From: Okapia johnstoni
Taxonomy: Eukaryota; Chordata; Mammalia; Artiodactyla; Giraffidae
Assembly (NCBI GenBank): GCA_024291935.2
Contig: CM044315.1
Location: 52,860,385-52,924,384, forward strand
Length of the DNA stretch: 64,000 bases
Direction of reading: 5' to 3'
Part shown: positions 46,050 through 58,088 of the stretch, in pieces
How positions within the stretch are numbered: the stretch's first letter is position 1
Layout: each line of letters starts with the position of its first letter
Program-made: the position numbers and the translations under genes
The notes under the pieces: model-generated
The model's database searches: none
Seen by the model: the letters and a program-made list of their open reading frames with translations, nothing else
Told to the model about the DNA's origin: nothing

Positions 46050-46450
46050 GATGTATTAATAATTTTCAGTTCCTTTTAACCGATTACATTTTTTTGATCA
46101 GTTTAAGTAACTGTGTTTCCCAGGACTTTATTTATTAAAATTGTCAAGTCTATTGCTATCAAATTATTTATAATGTTTCTCTATTGTTTTGAATGTCCAT
46201 AGGATCATTGGTTATACACTCATTCCAGTTATTGGTAGCTTGTGCCTTCCCTCTTGTTTTTTTAATCTTGCTAACAAAAAGATTTTTCAGTAATATTAAT
46301 CTTTTCACATAACCAAACTTTGTGTTTTCACTTTTCTTTATTTTTTCCTATTTCATCTATTTCTACTCTTACCATTACCATATATTTTCTTCTATTTAAT
46401 TTGTATGTAATTTGGGATTCTTTTCTATTTTTTTCCCCTCTTCAAAGTGG
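46050..46450 (-). pseudogene. Old L1 ORF2 fragment, antisense
   Basis: Pyrimidine-rich antisense L1 linker region: TTTCTCTATTGTTTTGAATG and ATTTCATCTATTTCTACTCT, followed by a TTTAATTTG... TCTTTTCTATTTTTT block. Comparable to the right end of the 14590-16219 relic. Confidence 0.65.
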
Positions 46451-46940
46451 AAATACAGATCACTGTCAATAATATACAGCTCCATCCTCACAAGTAGAGA
46501 TAAAGTGGAGATCACCTTGGAGTGAATGGGCCTTACATTTATTAAGAAGTTATACATTTGATGGCATAAGACTGGGCTAAATTAGGAAACAATGATGTTA
46601 ATGTAAATATATTATTCAGCTGCTAAAAGTTCCAATTACATTCAGAGAACAGAAAAATATTATTTTTGTTAGAGGTAATTTTTGAAGCAGTTTGGTCCAA
46701 GAAGGCAAACTCTATTAATCACCAATCTCTGACTTTTTTTGAAGACCTCTGATTTCAGAAACACCAGTATCTGTCCAACAATATGAGAGCACAGTTGCAA
46801 ATTGAAGTTTAGAAATTTTTGGTAGGAATTAGATGCATATTTCTTGCCAGTACAGTTATAGTTGGTCTGGAAAATTGCTTAATAACAATTTTAGAGAATA
46901 GATCAAAAACATTTTTGTAGTAGAAAATTGTAATACTAAG
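46451..46940. other. Unique noncoding DNA
   Basis: No gene or repeat recognised. Confidence 0.45.
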
Positions 46941-47160
46941 GGTTGTTGTTGTTATTTAGTTGTTAAGTTGTGCCCGACTCTTTGTGATCCCATGTACTGC
47001 AGTGTGCCAGGGTTCCCTGTCCTTCACTTTCTCCCAGAATTTGCTCAAACTCATATCCATTGAATCAGTGAGGCCATCCAGCCATCTCATTCTCTGTCAC
47101 CCCCTTCTCCTCCTGCCCTTTGTCTTTCTCAGCTACAGGGTCTTTTCCAATGAGTCAGCT
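46941..47160 (-). mobile_element. BovB 3' end with (CAA)n-type tail
   Basis: Antisense BovB 3' end beginning GGTTGTTGTTGTTATTTAGT and running to TTTTCCAATGAGTCAGCT. Tail class matches 41114-41324. More diverged than the ACTGA-tailed copies. Confidence 0.85.
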
Positions 47161-47227
47161 CATAACCCATATTTAATTGAGTACCTTTTAGGTAACAGTG
47201 AAGGAATTTTCACATGAATTTATATAT

Positions 47228-47345
47228 TTATATTCTCCACGATCCTATGAGGCAAATGACATACAAAAAAATGCACACCTTGTCAAAGGTCATCAGCAAG
47301 TAAAGAGCATAGCTGAGAATCACTATCAAACGTTCTGATTCAGGA
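47228..47345 (-). repeat. MIR SINE relic
   Basis: Antisense MIR: ACGATCCTATGAGGCAAATG, CTTGTCAAAGGTCATCAGCA, AGAGCATAGCTGAGAATCAC in order. Confidence 0.65.
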
Positions 47346-47635
47346 CTCATAAGTATTTCTCTACTATCTGGGAGATCATATAGAATCTTGTTCTTTAGTT
47401 TCTACAGAGGTATATACATCAACTGGAGGGATTTGCCTAAAAATATGGTTCTGTATTCATCTTCCCTGACCGTTCCTATACTTTTGAAGGTATAGATTTT
47501 ACTGGTTTGGCACCAAAAAAAAAAAAAAAAGCTGGGGACTGAAGTATGTTATTTGTTAATCATACAGATCATACTGGAGTTTGGAAAAAACCTCATAGAT
47601 AGGATTCCTTTACAGGAATGCAAGTTCCAAACTTT
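47346..47635. other. Unique noncoding DNA
   Basis: No gene or repeat recognised; a 17-base A-run occurs near 47514-47530. Confidence 0.45.
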
Positions 47636-47858
47636 AAGTAACCCGATGTGGTGGTTCAGTCACTAAGTCATGTCAACTCTTGTGACCCTGTGGGCTGTAG
47701 CCTGCCAGGCTCCTCTGTCCATGGGATTCTCCAGGCAAGAATACTGGAGTGGGTTGCCATTTCCTTCTCCAGGGGATCTTCCCAACCCAGGAATCGAAGC
47801 TGGATATCCTTCATTGCAGGCAGATTCTTTACTGACTGAGCTATGAGAGAAGTAAGCC
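47636..47858 (-). mobile_element. Bov-tA SINE with TSD, antisense
   Basis: The core element is 47645-47849: Bov-A body then one tRNA-like head. TSD: AAGTAACCC (47636-47644) and AAGTAAGCC (47850-47858), one mismatch. Confidence 0.85.
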
Positions 47859-48464
47859 AATAGCACAGTTATATTTGATCACTTGAATTCCCTTCCTTGG
47901 CCTTATAGCTTGAAAACAAACTTGAGAGATGAATTAGTGACTCAGAGACAATCTATAAGCTGAGTTGTGCATTTGCTGAAACTAAGAAAAGTAAGAAAAA
48001 ACACAAAAGAAAAGCTAGAATAGAGGAAGAGTGGGAGGATCTGAAGTAAATGCAGTAAGTTGAATAAAAGATATCAAAAGCATCATCAGAAAAAGAGATA
48101 GGCTTGAGTTAGATATAGAATTAAGAGTCTAGAGTCAGGAGAAGAGAGAAAACCATGGAAAAGAAAGCAGGACATATTAGGCCAAACATGAATGTGGATA
48201 GATATTCTTGAAGAATTAGAAAAATAATTCTGATCTGATGAATTTAATTTTTATGTGTTATAATGCACGGTCTAATGAGACTTATCTATAGAGACAAAGA
48301 AAGAATAGCAAGACCCTGATTCCCTCTGAAAATGATAACTCTTTTAATGTAATTGTCTTTGAACCAATAATACAGCATTATTCCATTCTCTGTGGTCTTA
48401 ATTTCTTAAATTTCTATCCATTAAGATTCCAGTTCTGCAGTCATGTTCTGTAATTGCTTATTTC
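47859..48464. other. Unique noncoding DNA
   Basis: Purine-rich block at about 47980-48180; no gene or repeat recognised. Confidence 0.45.
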
Positions 48465-48650
48465 TTCAATCAAAAGTTATTGAGTATTTAGACTATGCTA
48501 AGTTTTGTGCTGAAGTCTGGTTCTGTAGAGATGTCAAAAACACAATCCTTGCCCTCTTTGTTCTAAGAATAATTTGGAGACAGACATGTAAATTATAAGA
48601 CCACAATCCAACGAGTGCCACAAAAGCAATACAAAAACCTCTTCCTAGTT
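48465..48650 (-). repeat. L2 LINE relic
   Basis: Antisense L2: CAAAAGTTATTGAGTATTTA, then GTAGAGATGTCAAAAACAC, AATCCTTGCCCTCTTTG and GGAGACAGACATGTAAATTA. Confidence 0.65.
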
Positions 48651-50419
48651 TACTGGAGACTGGAAACATCCGATTAATAAATATTTAAAATTAAGATGAA
48701 ATGTGATTAAAAAGAGCATCTACTCAGAAATCAGGTATCCAAGAAAAGATTGGCAAGAAAGGAACCCAGCAAAGGAGGGAAGCAGTGCTGGTAACTGGCT
48801 AAAGATATAAGCAACCAAAGGGCCTCAACTAGTTTTGTTTTTCTTTTCCACAAAAAGAAAACAATAACAATAAAAACAAATTGCAGGAGCGCCAACTCAG
48901 ATATGAAAATTGACAATAAAAAGTGATACATCAGACATATTAGGAAAGAAACATTGCTTTGAAAATGAATCGTGGACCCCTGTTATCACTGAAGCTTGTA
49001 ATATAGCTCTAGAATATTTCAGCTACTTATTATTCCATCCCATCAGATTTCAAAAAATGACAGGCTGAGTGCTTAGCCTAAGCTGTTTCAGAAATTAATT
49101 CCAAATATTAAACCAAAAACTGCTACAACATACAAGGCATCATATAAGCTTGCTAAGCCAGAATGGTGACAGTAAAACTTGCAATGGTTCCAGGGTGTTA
49201 TAATCAATGTCTAATTGACTTATTAATAAAACAAAAATATTCCATCATCTATTTTTCTATAGATAAAGAGCCTACTAAAATGTGTCAATTTATTTTTGGA
49301 CTAGGATGTATAGACAGACTAACCATTTGCTATAGGTTAAGAAGTTCAATAGCTGCTTTAAAAATATATTTATATTTGAGATACAGATTCTCATTGGCAT
49401 CCAACTACCAAATTTCTGGATTTCTAATTTCTAAATGAAGTCTGTATTTATATTCAACCAACATTGTTCAACTACTTGTCCAGTATGGTAGGCAGTAAAG
49501 TAATGAATGATACGGATGTATTACCAACTAAATCAATGAAAAATACAAACCTTTCCTGTATTAAGAAGTAAAACTTGAATAGGTGAAAACGATGCTATTC
49601 TGTAACTTAAAAGTATATACTGGAATATATGCCCACATACACACACTCCCACATATATGGATAAATATATACTCACATTTTATTATTTTATTTGGGAAAC
49701 AGGCTTTCTTTCATTTCAGGCACAGTATATTGGGGGAAGTTATTTTATAATCTTATACATCATATTGTTTTATTTCATAAAAAAGCATGATTTAAATTCT
49801 GCCAAACAGATGACAATCTATCTTATTGTAATATACATTCTAAACTTTTCCCCCTCAGTTACTCACTTCCATATTGCAACATATACTCACACGTTAGATC
49901 TTTGCCTACACAGAATAAGCAGGATAGAGTTTCAATTTGGCCATCAGTAGTTAATGCAACAAAATAAACAATTACTGAGACAACTTCTCCACCACTGGGA
50001 ACTCCGTCTCTCTTACACATCATTTACCACAAGAGAGCTTCCACAAGGAGGTGACATGACCCCACCCATTGTCTATAGTTATTTGATCTAGGAATATAGA
50101 TACCTTACTGAATCTGAGATAGTCACAATCATCTCTGATAAATTAAAATTTAAAAGAAATGTTATGGTAGTATGTATGATAGCTAAATCACATTAATTGC
50201 TTTCTTCTCAACAGAAAAATCTGAAACTCCTTATACAGAGTCCATGAAGGAGGCCCTGTGGCTTGATTTTCCAACTCCTCCTTGGAAAATAGGGAGATGT
50301 TTAAACATGTATCCTGCTAACAGTTTCCTTTTCTCTTAATGCTGCTAAACACTGTTCAGTTTGTCCCATTACCTTCCCCTGTGCACACACAACTGACCTT
50401 ATTGTTATCAAATTTCCAC
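48651..50419. other. Mostly unique noncoding DNA
   Basis: A short L2-like antisense end lies near 49455-49560 (CAACCAACATTGTTCAACTA). The 91-codon frame at 49163-49438 has no family and is A+T-driven. No gene recognised. Confidence 0.45.
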
Positions 50420-50550
50420 TTCAGTTCAGTTCAGTCGCTCAGTCATGTCCGACTCTTTGCAACCCCGTGGACTGCAGCACGACAGGCTTCCCTGTCCATC
50501 ACCAGCTCCCAGAGCTTACTCAAACTCATGTGCATTAAATCGATGATGCC
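50420..50550 (-). mobile_element. BovB 3'-end fragment
   Basis: About 130 bases of antisense BovB 3' end (TTCAGTTCAGTCGCTCAGTC to TTAAATCGATGATGCC). No TSD resolved. Confidence 0.88.
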
Positions 50551-51195
50551 TTATGGGAACAAAAAAAAAACAGTCATTTTTTTCTTTTCTGTGGTCAGTG
50601 ATGATGAACCATCTTTGCTCTCAAAGCCCAAGCAAAGTTTCCTTTCTAGACCAGATAATATTAGTTTATTTCCTTAATTACTTCACTTACTTGCAAGTTT
50701 CCTTTCCTTTTATTTATAATATCCATTTTAGTCAAGTGTTGCTTATCTGTCAACACTGGCTAGTGTATAGCTATCCAAAATGTTCCAAAAAACATTTGTA
50801 AATCCATATCCAAACCCAACATATACAAGAAACACAGCAAATGTACCATTCTTCATTGATTTCGAAAGAGGTACAGCAAGGGACAGTCCTTAAAAAAATG
50901 AAAAAACAAAAAATTCACGTAAACAGAAGAAACACATTTAGTTTCTGAACAAGCAGCAGAACAACAGCCCATGAGGAACTGCACCGTTGTAATGGGTGCT
51001 GTGGTTTCCTGCTTGGATGGCCCTTAAGAAGGACTCATTCCACCTGTTGGGAATCCCCACGCCGAAGATAATACTCAGCTGTAAGTCATTTCAGGGAACT
51101 GCTCTTCATTGAAGAGAGCTACATTGCTCAAGGTCATAGATATTTCCTTCCTGGAGAAGCCTATATTCAGTTGACTGGTATAATTACAGTACAAT
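50551..51195. other. Unassigned noncoding DNA
   Basis: 50930-51180 has mixed composition with CpGs (GCACCGTTG, CCCACGCCGAAG) and no A+T bias. It could be an old retroposed segment or conserved DNA; no family or frame recognised. Confidence 0.35.
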
Positions 51196-51454
51196 TGGAG
51201 AAGGAAATGGCAACCCACTCCAGTACTCTTGCCTGGAAAATTCCACGGATGGAGGAGCCTGGTAGGCTACAGTCCGTGGGGTCGCAAAGAGTCAGACAGG
51301 AATGAGCGACTTCACTTTCTTTCTTTCTATAGTTTCTTTTGGAGAAGGAAATGGCAACCCACTCTGGTGTTCTTGCCTGGAGAATCCCATGGATGGGGGG
51401 ACCTGGTGGGCTGCGGTCTATGGGGTTGCAAAGAGTCAGACACGACTAAGCAAC

Positions 51455-51456
<2 letters not shown>
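51196..51456 (+). mobile_element. BOV-A2-type SINE with altered linker
   Basis: Two Bov-A monomers (51196-51310 and 51340-51450). They are separated by a TTTCTTTCTTTCTATAG-type linker in place of the usual CACTTTTCACTTTCATGCA. The element ends in GACTAAGCAACTAACAC and a CA run, not an AGC tail. Confidence 0.85.
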
Positions 51457-51494
<38 letters not shown>

Positions 51495-51497
51495 ACA
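51457..51497. repeat. (CA)n microsatellite at a SINE tail
   Basis: About 20 CA units, one interruption (CTCA), starting in the ACACTAACAC-type SINE end. Confidence 0.95.
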
Positions 51498-53030
51498 ATA
51501 CAGTATAGAGATTCAATCCCCTCCCCACCATAAGAGGAAACTCTGAAGGGCCATCCCAGTTGCAGTGCTGCCCATGGACTTGACTGAAACTTTGCTGTGA
51601 CTATACTGCCACAGAGCTTCTCCCACTGCCCGCTTCTATTTCCATCCCTTTCCTTATAGGTGTTGATTCTGGCTCTACTCCCTAATAGATTTCCTGAACT
51701 CTGATCGCTTTCTCAGATTTTGCTTCTAGGGAGCCTATCCTGCAACAAATACCTAGAAGAAAGAAATACATACACATTTAATATGTACATAATAAGACAT
51801 ATTAATAAATACTAGCTACTTATTTTTAGCTCTTATATGTACAATGTCCATCATACTAAATATTTTAATTGCTAATACTGAATGCTTTTACTTGCAGTAC
51901 TTATGAGCTTTGGCATGTGCATTAAACTACAGATAAGTAAACTTTAGGCAATTTATTCTATATTGCTTAAGTGACAGAACTAAGACTCAAAACCAAATGA
52001 GTCTAACTAAAAACCTACTTCCTTCATCACTTTGATATATACTATCTCAAATATCAAATCAGAAGCTAAAATCTGCTTTTCAGAAATGAAAGGATAGCAT
52101 TTGTATTTCCTGTGCCAAAATTTTCCTTTCCTAAATTGTTATCTGATGTCCAGGGTTGACTAGAGTAATACTCTACCCATCATGGAGCCAGTGCCAAGAA
52201 ACACTTGTTGATGAGTTTTTATACGCTATTTAGTTCATTATTTGGGCTCTTCAGTACTTTACTTGTTTTGCAGCACACAATTCAATGGGTTGAAGTATCA
52301 CGAGTGGCAACTCTTCATAGAGTTAAAATCTTTAGACAAAGAGAATATCATTTACAAAGGGCAGATAAGTAATTGACTAATGGTGGGAGAACAGATTAAT
52401 CAAGTCAGTCATTACATGGACAATTTGATGTTCACATGCAACTGAAAACACTAAATTTTCTTCTTTGCTGTTTTCAGTCACTATTTGAATTAATTTTAAA
52501 ACATTTATGAGACAAAATATATAAGATTTACAAGGCTGAATTATTTAGCCAATATTTAATCACTAAAAATAATCTTGAACTCAGATTTTCTTTTTATGTT
52601 TCTTTGGTACATAATTTTCAATTAAAGTATAATTAACTTATATATCAGTAATACAGAAAGCCAAAATGAATAAAATTTCCTCTTATTGCTCTTAGTGCTT
52701 TTGTTTTTTTTTTGAAACAAATGTGTCCACATATTATAGGTTTCCATTTAATATGTGAAAGCATAATACTACCTAGAACAATTGTCTGAAAAATAGCAAA
52801 ATTGTTTTTACTCTTTAAAGAGATATTTAAGCAAAGTTTCTTAACTGGCATTAGGAGTAATTTCTCACTTTTTGAGTAAATTTTATTTAAACAAAGTCAC
52901 TCCATATTGCAATAAATAGAAAAAAAAATCAGGGTTTCAAGTTATATAGTTTTTAGAACTACAATCAGATAATGTGTGTGTTTTTTTTTTTTAATAATCA
53001 AATATTGGGCTTTAGAGAATTTCTACTTTG
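51498..53030. other. Unique noncoding DNA
   Basis: A weak MIR-like antisense stretch is possible near 51860-52020. No gene recognised. Confidence 0.45.
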
Positions 53031-53155
53031 CTGCTGCTGCTGCTGCTAAGTCGCTTCAGTCGTGTCCAACTCTGTGCGACCCCATAGACGGCAGCCCACC
53101 AGGCCCTCTGTCCATGGGATTCTCCAGGCAAGAATACTGGCATGGTTGCCATTTC
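53031..53155 (-). mobile_element. Bov-A monomer SINE
   Basis: Antisense Bov-A unit starting with six CTG units and ending GGTTGCCATTTC. Single monomer; no TSD resolved. Confidence 0.88.
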
Positions 53156-53655
53156 GAGTCTCATTCTTAAGAGTACCTGGATAATAGATTCCATGCTTTA
53201 TTAAAGTACTTAAGCAATCAGAATGGAAGATATATTCAGTTCTTTTCATTTAGAAGGAAATGATATTTCATTATGGGTTATCAGTGTAGAGAAACCGTAT
53301 CTGCAATATGATCAAATATATCATCTATAAGGCAGAGTCATCAAGCTATACAAGCCATGAAATTGGAGTAAATCTGTTTTGTGAAATAGAAAAAGGAAAT
53401 ATAGAACTCTTCTTATATATTACCTATTCATACTGGCACATGTGCAATGTAAAGAAGGTATTGTTAATTCTGGGAGTTTCTCCATATTTCAGTGTACTTA
53501 ATCTTTGTTCATCTTATCAAGGATGTGAAGTTATAGTCCCTGAGTCTGCAAAAATTTACTGAATTAACCATTTGGTTTGATTGATAGAAATGCCTAGAAA
53601 TTGAGTTGTCTTCAATGCACAGTCTAAGTTAGCACATTGTAATAATACATAGTAT
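53156..53655. other. Unique noncoding DNA
   Basis: No repeat recognised; the 84-codon frame at 53308-53562 shows no family. Confidence 0.45.
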
Positions 53656-53810
53656 CATGAAGCTTGCTGCTGCTGCTGCTGCGAAGTCACTTCAGCCGTG
53701 TCTGACCCTGTGTGACCCCATGGATGGTAGCCTACCAGGCTCCTTCATCCATGGGATTTTCCAGGCAAGAGTACTGGAGTGGATTGCCATTTCCTCCTCC
53801 CATGAAGCTT
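53656..53810 (-). mobile_element. Bov-A monomer SINE with TSD
   Basis: The core element is 53666-53800. A perfect 10-bp TSD, CATGAAGCTT, lies at 53656-53665 and 53801-53810. So this monomer inserted as such and is not a broken dimer. Confidence 0.92.
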
Positions 53811-54374
53811 TCTAGCAGTCTGCAAGTGGGAGCATTTCTCCATGGATCCAACTTAGATATACACTGGACTTGGGGGCAATCCAATATAGAAAATTATGAT
53901 TTAGTTCGTTAACTATAAGAGATTAAATAATGCCCCAGAATATCAGGGCTAATGAATATCAAAGCTCATGTACCTTCCAAAAGGAGGGATTTGTGTTTGA
54001 GATATTTAATTCATGCTAAAACAATTGTTTTTAATTATAAGAAAATTCAAACTATAGAGGGAGGCACAAATGAGCTGATTTCATATAAGAATTTGATGAT
54101 TTCATTGGGAAATCATGGTCATCTATTTGGCTTAGGTAATCATTTTAATTTAAATTTAGAGGTGTCCAAGAACTTAGAAACATGGAAGAAAGTTTAAACA
54201 AAAAATGAAAATGGCTTCCACAAAGTTACTAGAATTTGTCAGTGGGGTAATCTTAGTAGGCCAAGTAAAGACATAATTTAATGACCAGAAGTGTTCACTA
54301 AACCCATGGACTGACCAAGATACCACAAAACTAATATTTATTAATCCATTTTTATGTGACAATAATAAAATATA
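53811..54374. other. Unique noncoding DNA
   Basis: No gene or repeat recognised. Confidence 0.45.
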
Positions 54375-54470
54375 AAATATTTTATATGCATTATCACATT
54401 TAAAATCCTAATAACATTCTGAAAAGTTGTGTACTATTCTTTTATTATCATTATAGATGAGGTAACTAAA
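54375..54470 (-). repeat. MIR SINE relic
   Basis: Antisense MIR: ATTATCACATTTAAAATCC, ATTATCATTATAGATGAGG in order. Only the core is left. Confidence 0.5.
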
Positions 54471-54474
54471 TTAG

Positions 54475-54666
54475 GAGCTGCTGCTGCTGCTGCTAAGTCA
54501 CTTCAGTCATGTCTGACTCTGTGTGACCCCGTAGATGGCAGCCCATCAGGCTCTCCTGTCCTTGGGATTCTCCAGGCAAGAGCACTGGAGTGAGTTGCCA
54601 TTTCCTTCTCCAATGCATGAAAGTGAAAAGTGAAAGTGAAGTTGCTCAGTCGTGTCCTACTCTGCA
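54475..54666 (-). mobile_element. BOV-A2 SINE, truncated
   Basis: Antisense BOV-A2 with (CTG)n start, one full monomer, the GAAAAGTGAAAGTGAAGT linker and only the first ~20 bases of the second monomer. In sense the element is 5'-truncated. Confidence 0.9.
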
Positions 54667-55191
54667 GTCAGATCATGATTTGCATTGATCCAACCAGAGA
54701 ACAGCACAAGGAAGTTTTCTCATTTCTGAGTCCAGAAAGATACATTCCTTTTATTGTCCTGAAGTCAGGGGGTGAAATCATAATCAATATATCTTAGCAC
54801 ATGAACTATTAAGTACATTTTTCTTTTTCTGTAGAAACTAATGGAACACAAAGAACTACTGTTTGTTCTCCCCTCTTTAGAAAAAATGTAGAGTAAAGGC
54901 TTTTGATCCAAATGATCCTCATTTGGATCAGTTTGTTTCTTGCTACCACCAGTATAATAAGGACTATTTGTATGAGCCAGCATTATATGAGACCTTGGGC
55001 TGGAGGAGGATGTGGGTATCAGAGTTAGCAGGAATAACATGTTGTCAGTCTTTAGAAAATCCATCACGTTATTCTCAGTGAAGAATCAAACTCTATAGCT
55101 AAAGAACTTAGAAAAACTGAAGTCTAGCCCACACTCAAGGGAAAGGAGGGGAACTAAGGTCTGCTTCTTGAAAAGGGAATACCAGCCATGA
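54667..55191. other. Unique DNA with a perfect 11-bp hairpin
   Basis: A 100-codon minus-strand frame (54765-55067) has no recognised family and no supporting splice or start context. GATCCAAATGA and its complement TCATTTGGATC (54905-54929) form an 11-bp inverted repeat with a 3-base loop. Confidence 0.4.
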
Positions 55192-55742
55192 AATTAAAAG
55201 ACACTTGTTCCTTGGAAGAAAAGTTATGACCAACTTAGACAGCATATTAAAAAGCAGATACATTACTTTGCCAACAAATGTCCATCTAGTCAAAGCTATG
55301 GCTTTTCCAGTAGACATATATGGATGTGAGGGTTGGACTATAAAGAAGGCTGAGTGCCAAAGAATTGATGCTTTTGAACTGTGGTGTTGGAGAAGACTCT
55401 TGAGAGTCCCTTGGACTGCAAGGAGATCCAACCAGTCCATCCTAAAGGAAATCAGTCCTGAATATTCATTGGAAGGACTGATGCTGAAGCTGAAACTCCA
55501 ATACTTTGGCCACCTGATGTGAAGAACTGACTCATTTGAAAAGACCCTGATGCTGCGAGAGATTGAGGGCAGTAGGAGAAGGAGACAACAGAGGATGAGA
55601 TGGTGGATGGCATCACTGACTCAATGGACATGAGTTTGAGTAGGCTCTGGAAGCTGGTGATGGACAGGGAAGCCTGGCATGCTGCAGGCCATGGGGTTGC
55701 AAAGAGTTGGACATGACTGAGTGACTGAACTGAACTGAACTG
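55192..55742 (+). mobile_element. BovB LINE, 5'-truncated
   Basis: The last ~551 bases of BovB in sense, from CAGCCATGAAATTAAAAGAC to (ACTGA)n. A 105-codon C-terminal frame survives (55205-55522; [20 protein letters not shown]). No TSD resolved. Confidence 0.93.
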
Positions 55743-56757
55743 ATTATGTGAGGTTATTCTATAAGGAAGATTATTCACTTCTCTTTCATTTATATATGTT
55801 TCTTTTTTGTCTATTTGTGCATCTAGCAGACCTCAATTACAATTTTGTACTATGCCACTTTATCAGACATATTTGGTTTCTGATGCTTTAGACCTCTAGT
55901 ATCTTAACATATAAATATTTCAGTTGGGCCTATAATAACTTTATTTGCAATTGTGCCTCCAATTCAATTCACAAAATCATTTTGTGTAACTCCAGCTTCA
56001 CTAATAGTTGAATATGATGGATAATTTTTATTGTTCTTCTGTCTCGTTGTATTCTGGGAAAATCCTATGTTGCTGAGAAAAATAGAGATTTTTATGAAAC
56101 ACATTACCATATCGGGTAGGATGAGGAGAAGAGGGAAAGTTCCATTCCATTCTTTTTTATTCTTTATTGAGTAGTCCAAACTTCAGAAAAAGTGAAAATT
56201 TGAAACCTTGTTTGAGATAGCATCACTACTAGCCTTCCTACTATATCTCCCTGAAACCTTTACCTTGCCGTTCTATATTCTATCTTATCTTTCTCAAAAT
56301 GTCCCAAGCTACACCCTACCTTTATTCTCTGCTGATGGCCTAGCCTCATGCTTCATTAAAAAAAAATAGCCATTTTATTGGTTTTGCAAGAAAGAAATGA
56401 AGTAAAAGTAATCATAGGCCATCATCATAGGCCATCTGATAGCCTGTACGCTAGTACAGTCAATGGTTACATAATTATTACTATCTTACTCAACTTCAAA
56501 CATTTTTTTTTTCTTAATAGGCTACTCCCAACTTCTTTATTCTTCTTCATTTGTGTTTGTTTCATGCCTTTCCTTATATCACAGTCTCCTATTCATCCCT
56601 CAATATCCATGGCGACTCATCTCACTTTGGGTGCTGACTGTCCAAATGTTCCAAAGCTTTGGTCTGTTTATTCTTCTCTAGATACATTCTCTACCTAGAT
56701 TTTATCTGATCCCATGATTAAGATTCAGTTCCATGATTTTAAGATTTCAGTTCCATT
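55743..56757. other. Unassigned, possibly partly old L2
   Basis: 56520-56720 (CATGCCTTTCCTTATATCAC and following) has a CT-rich, L2-like feel but no firm match. No gene recognised. Confidence 0.4.
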
Positions 56758-57419
56758 TCAGTTCAGTTCAGTTCAGTTGCTCAGTAGTGTCCGACTCTTT
56801 GCGACCCCATGAATCACAGCACGCCAGGCCTCCTTGTCCATCACCAACTCCTGGAATTTACCCAAACCCATGTCCATCGAGTCAGTGATGCCATCCAACC
56901 ATCTCATCCTCTGTCGCCCCCTTCTCCTCCTGCCCCCAATCCTTCCCAGCACTAGGGTCTTTTCCAATGAGACAACTCTTCGCATGAGGTGGCCAAAGTA
57001 TTGGAGTTTCAGCTTCAACACCAATCCTTACAATGAACACCCAGGACTGATCTCTTTTAGGATGGACTGGTTGGATCTTCTTGCAGTCCAAGGGACCCTC
57101 AAGAGTCTTCTCCAACACCACAGTTCAAAAGCATCAATTCTACGGCGCTCAGCTTTCTTCACCGTCCAACTCTCACATCCATACATGACCACTGGAAAAA
57201 CCATAGCCTTGACTAGACAGAACTTTTTCGGTAAAGTAATGTCTCTGCTTTTAAATATGCTATCTAGGTTGGTCATAACCTTCCTTCCAAGGAGTAAGCG
57301 TCTTAATTTCATGGCTGCAATCACCATCTGCAGTGATTTCGGAGCCCAAAAATATAAAGTCTGACACTGTTTCCACTGTTTCCCCATCTATTTCCCATGG
57401 AATGATGGGACCAGATGCT
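56758..57419 (-). mobile_element. BovB LINE, 5'-truncated
   Basis: The last ~662 bases of BovB in antisense. C-terminal frames survive at 57028-57387 (minus). The (ACTGA)n end is at left. CpGs are frequent, suggesting a fairly young copy. It faces 55192-55742 in inverted orientation. Confidence 0.93.
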
Positions 57420-57479
57420 ACTGCTTCTACTCTTCCTCTAGTACTATCATTTCTCAAAAAAAGTACTGTGACAGATTTT

Positions 57480-58060
57480 GGACTTTCAAATCCTATATGA
57501 CATCATATTGTTTCCTTGCTCATATTCCTCCACTGACCCTCCAACTCCCTCAGAAACCCAAAATTCATCTCTGACATCATCTAACAAGTTCCACCACACT
57601 AGCAGCTCTCCAAGTACACTGGCTTCTTTATTATCCCTCAGATCTACCGATCTGTTCATCTTGAATTTTCTCTGACACTCTCTGTGCTTGCCTTTCTCTC
57701 TTTCCAGAATTAGCTGTCCCCTGAATCATCTTTTTTTTTATATCCTCCCTTGATACAGGTTTCTGATCACACTTTACATCAGAGGTCCTTCACTGAACAC
57801 TCTCTTTAAAGCATCATTCAAGAATTCCACTACACTATTATTCTGTTTTATTTTTTCTCTATAGCAATTATTATCACCTGTAAAATACATTATTTGCTTA
57901 CTTTTTTACTATCTGCCTTCCCTTACTTGAATTTAAGCTTCAGAAACAGGGATTTCACTTTGCTTGCTACTGTTTCCTCAGTGATTAAACTATTTCCCAC
58001 ACTGTTTTGAGGCTAATGGTATGCCTAATTGTTAATCTTCCTACTATGGAAAGGTTAAGC
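57480..58060 (+). repeat. L2 LINE relic, 3' part
   Basis: Sense L2: a CTCCAAGTACACTGGCTTC stretch, then CTGTGCTTGCCTTTCTCTC, GGTCCTTCACTGAACACTC, and CTTGAATTTAAGCTTCAG with CAGGGATTTCACTTTGC in the expected order. Confidence 0.7.
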
Positions 58061-58088
58061 ATTTCCCCTGCATATTTAGAAATAGAAG

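Noticed and set aside
49163..49438. A 91-codon plus-strand frame
   Set aside because: A+T-driven, no family, no start or splice context, no neighbouring coding signal.
54765..55067. A 100-codon minus-strand frame as a possible exon
   Set aside because: No recognised domain, no convincing splice sites, and composition as in surrounding noncoding DNA.
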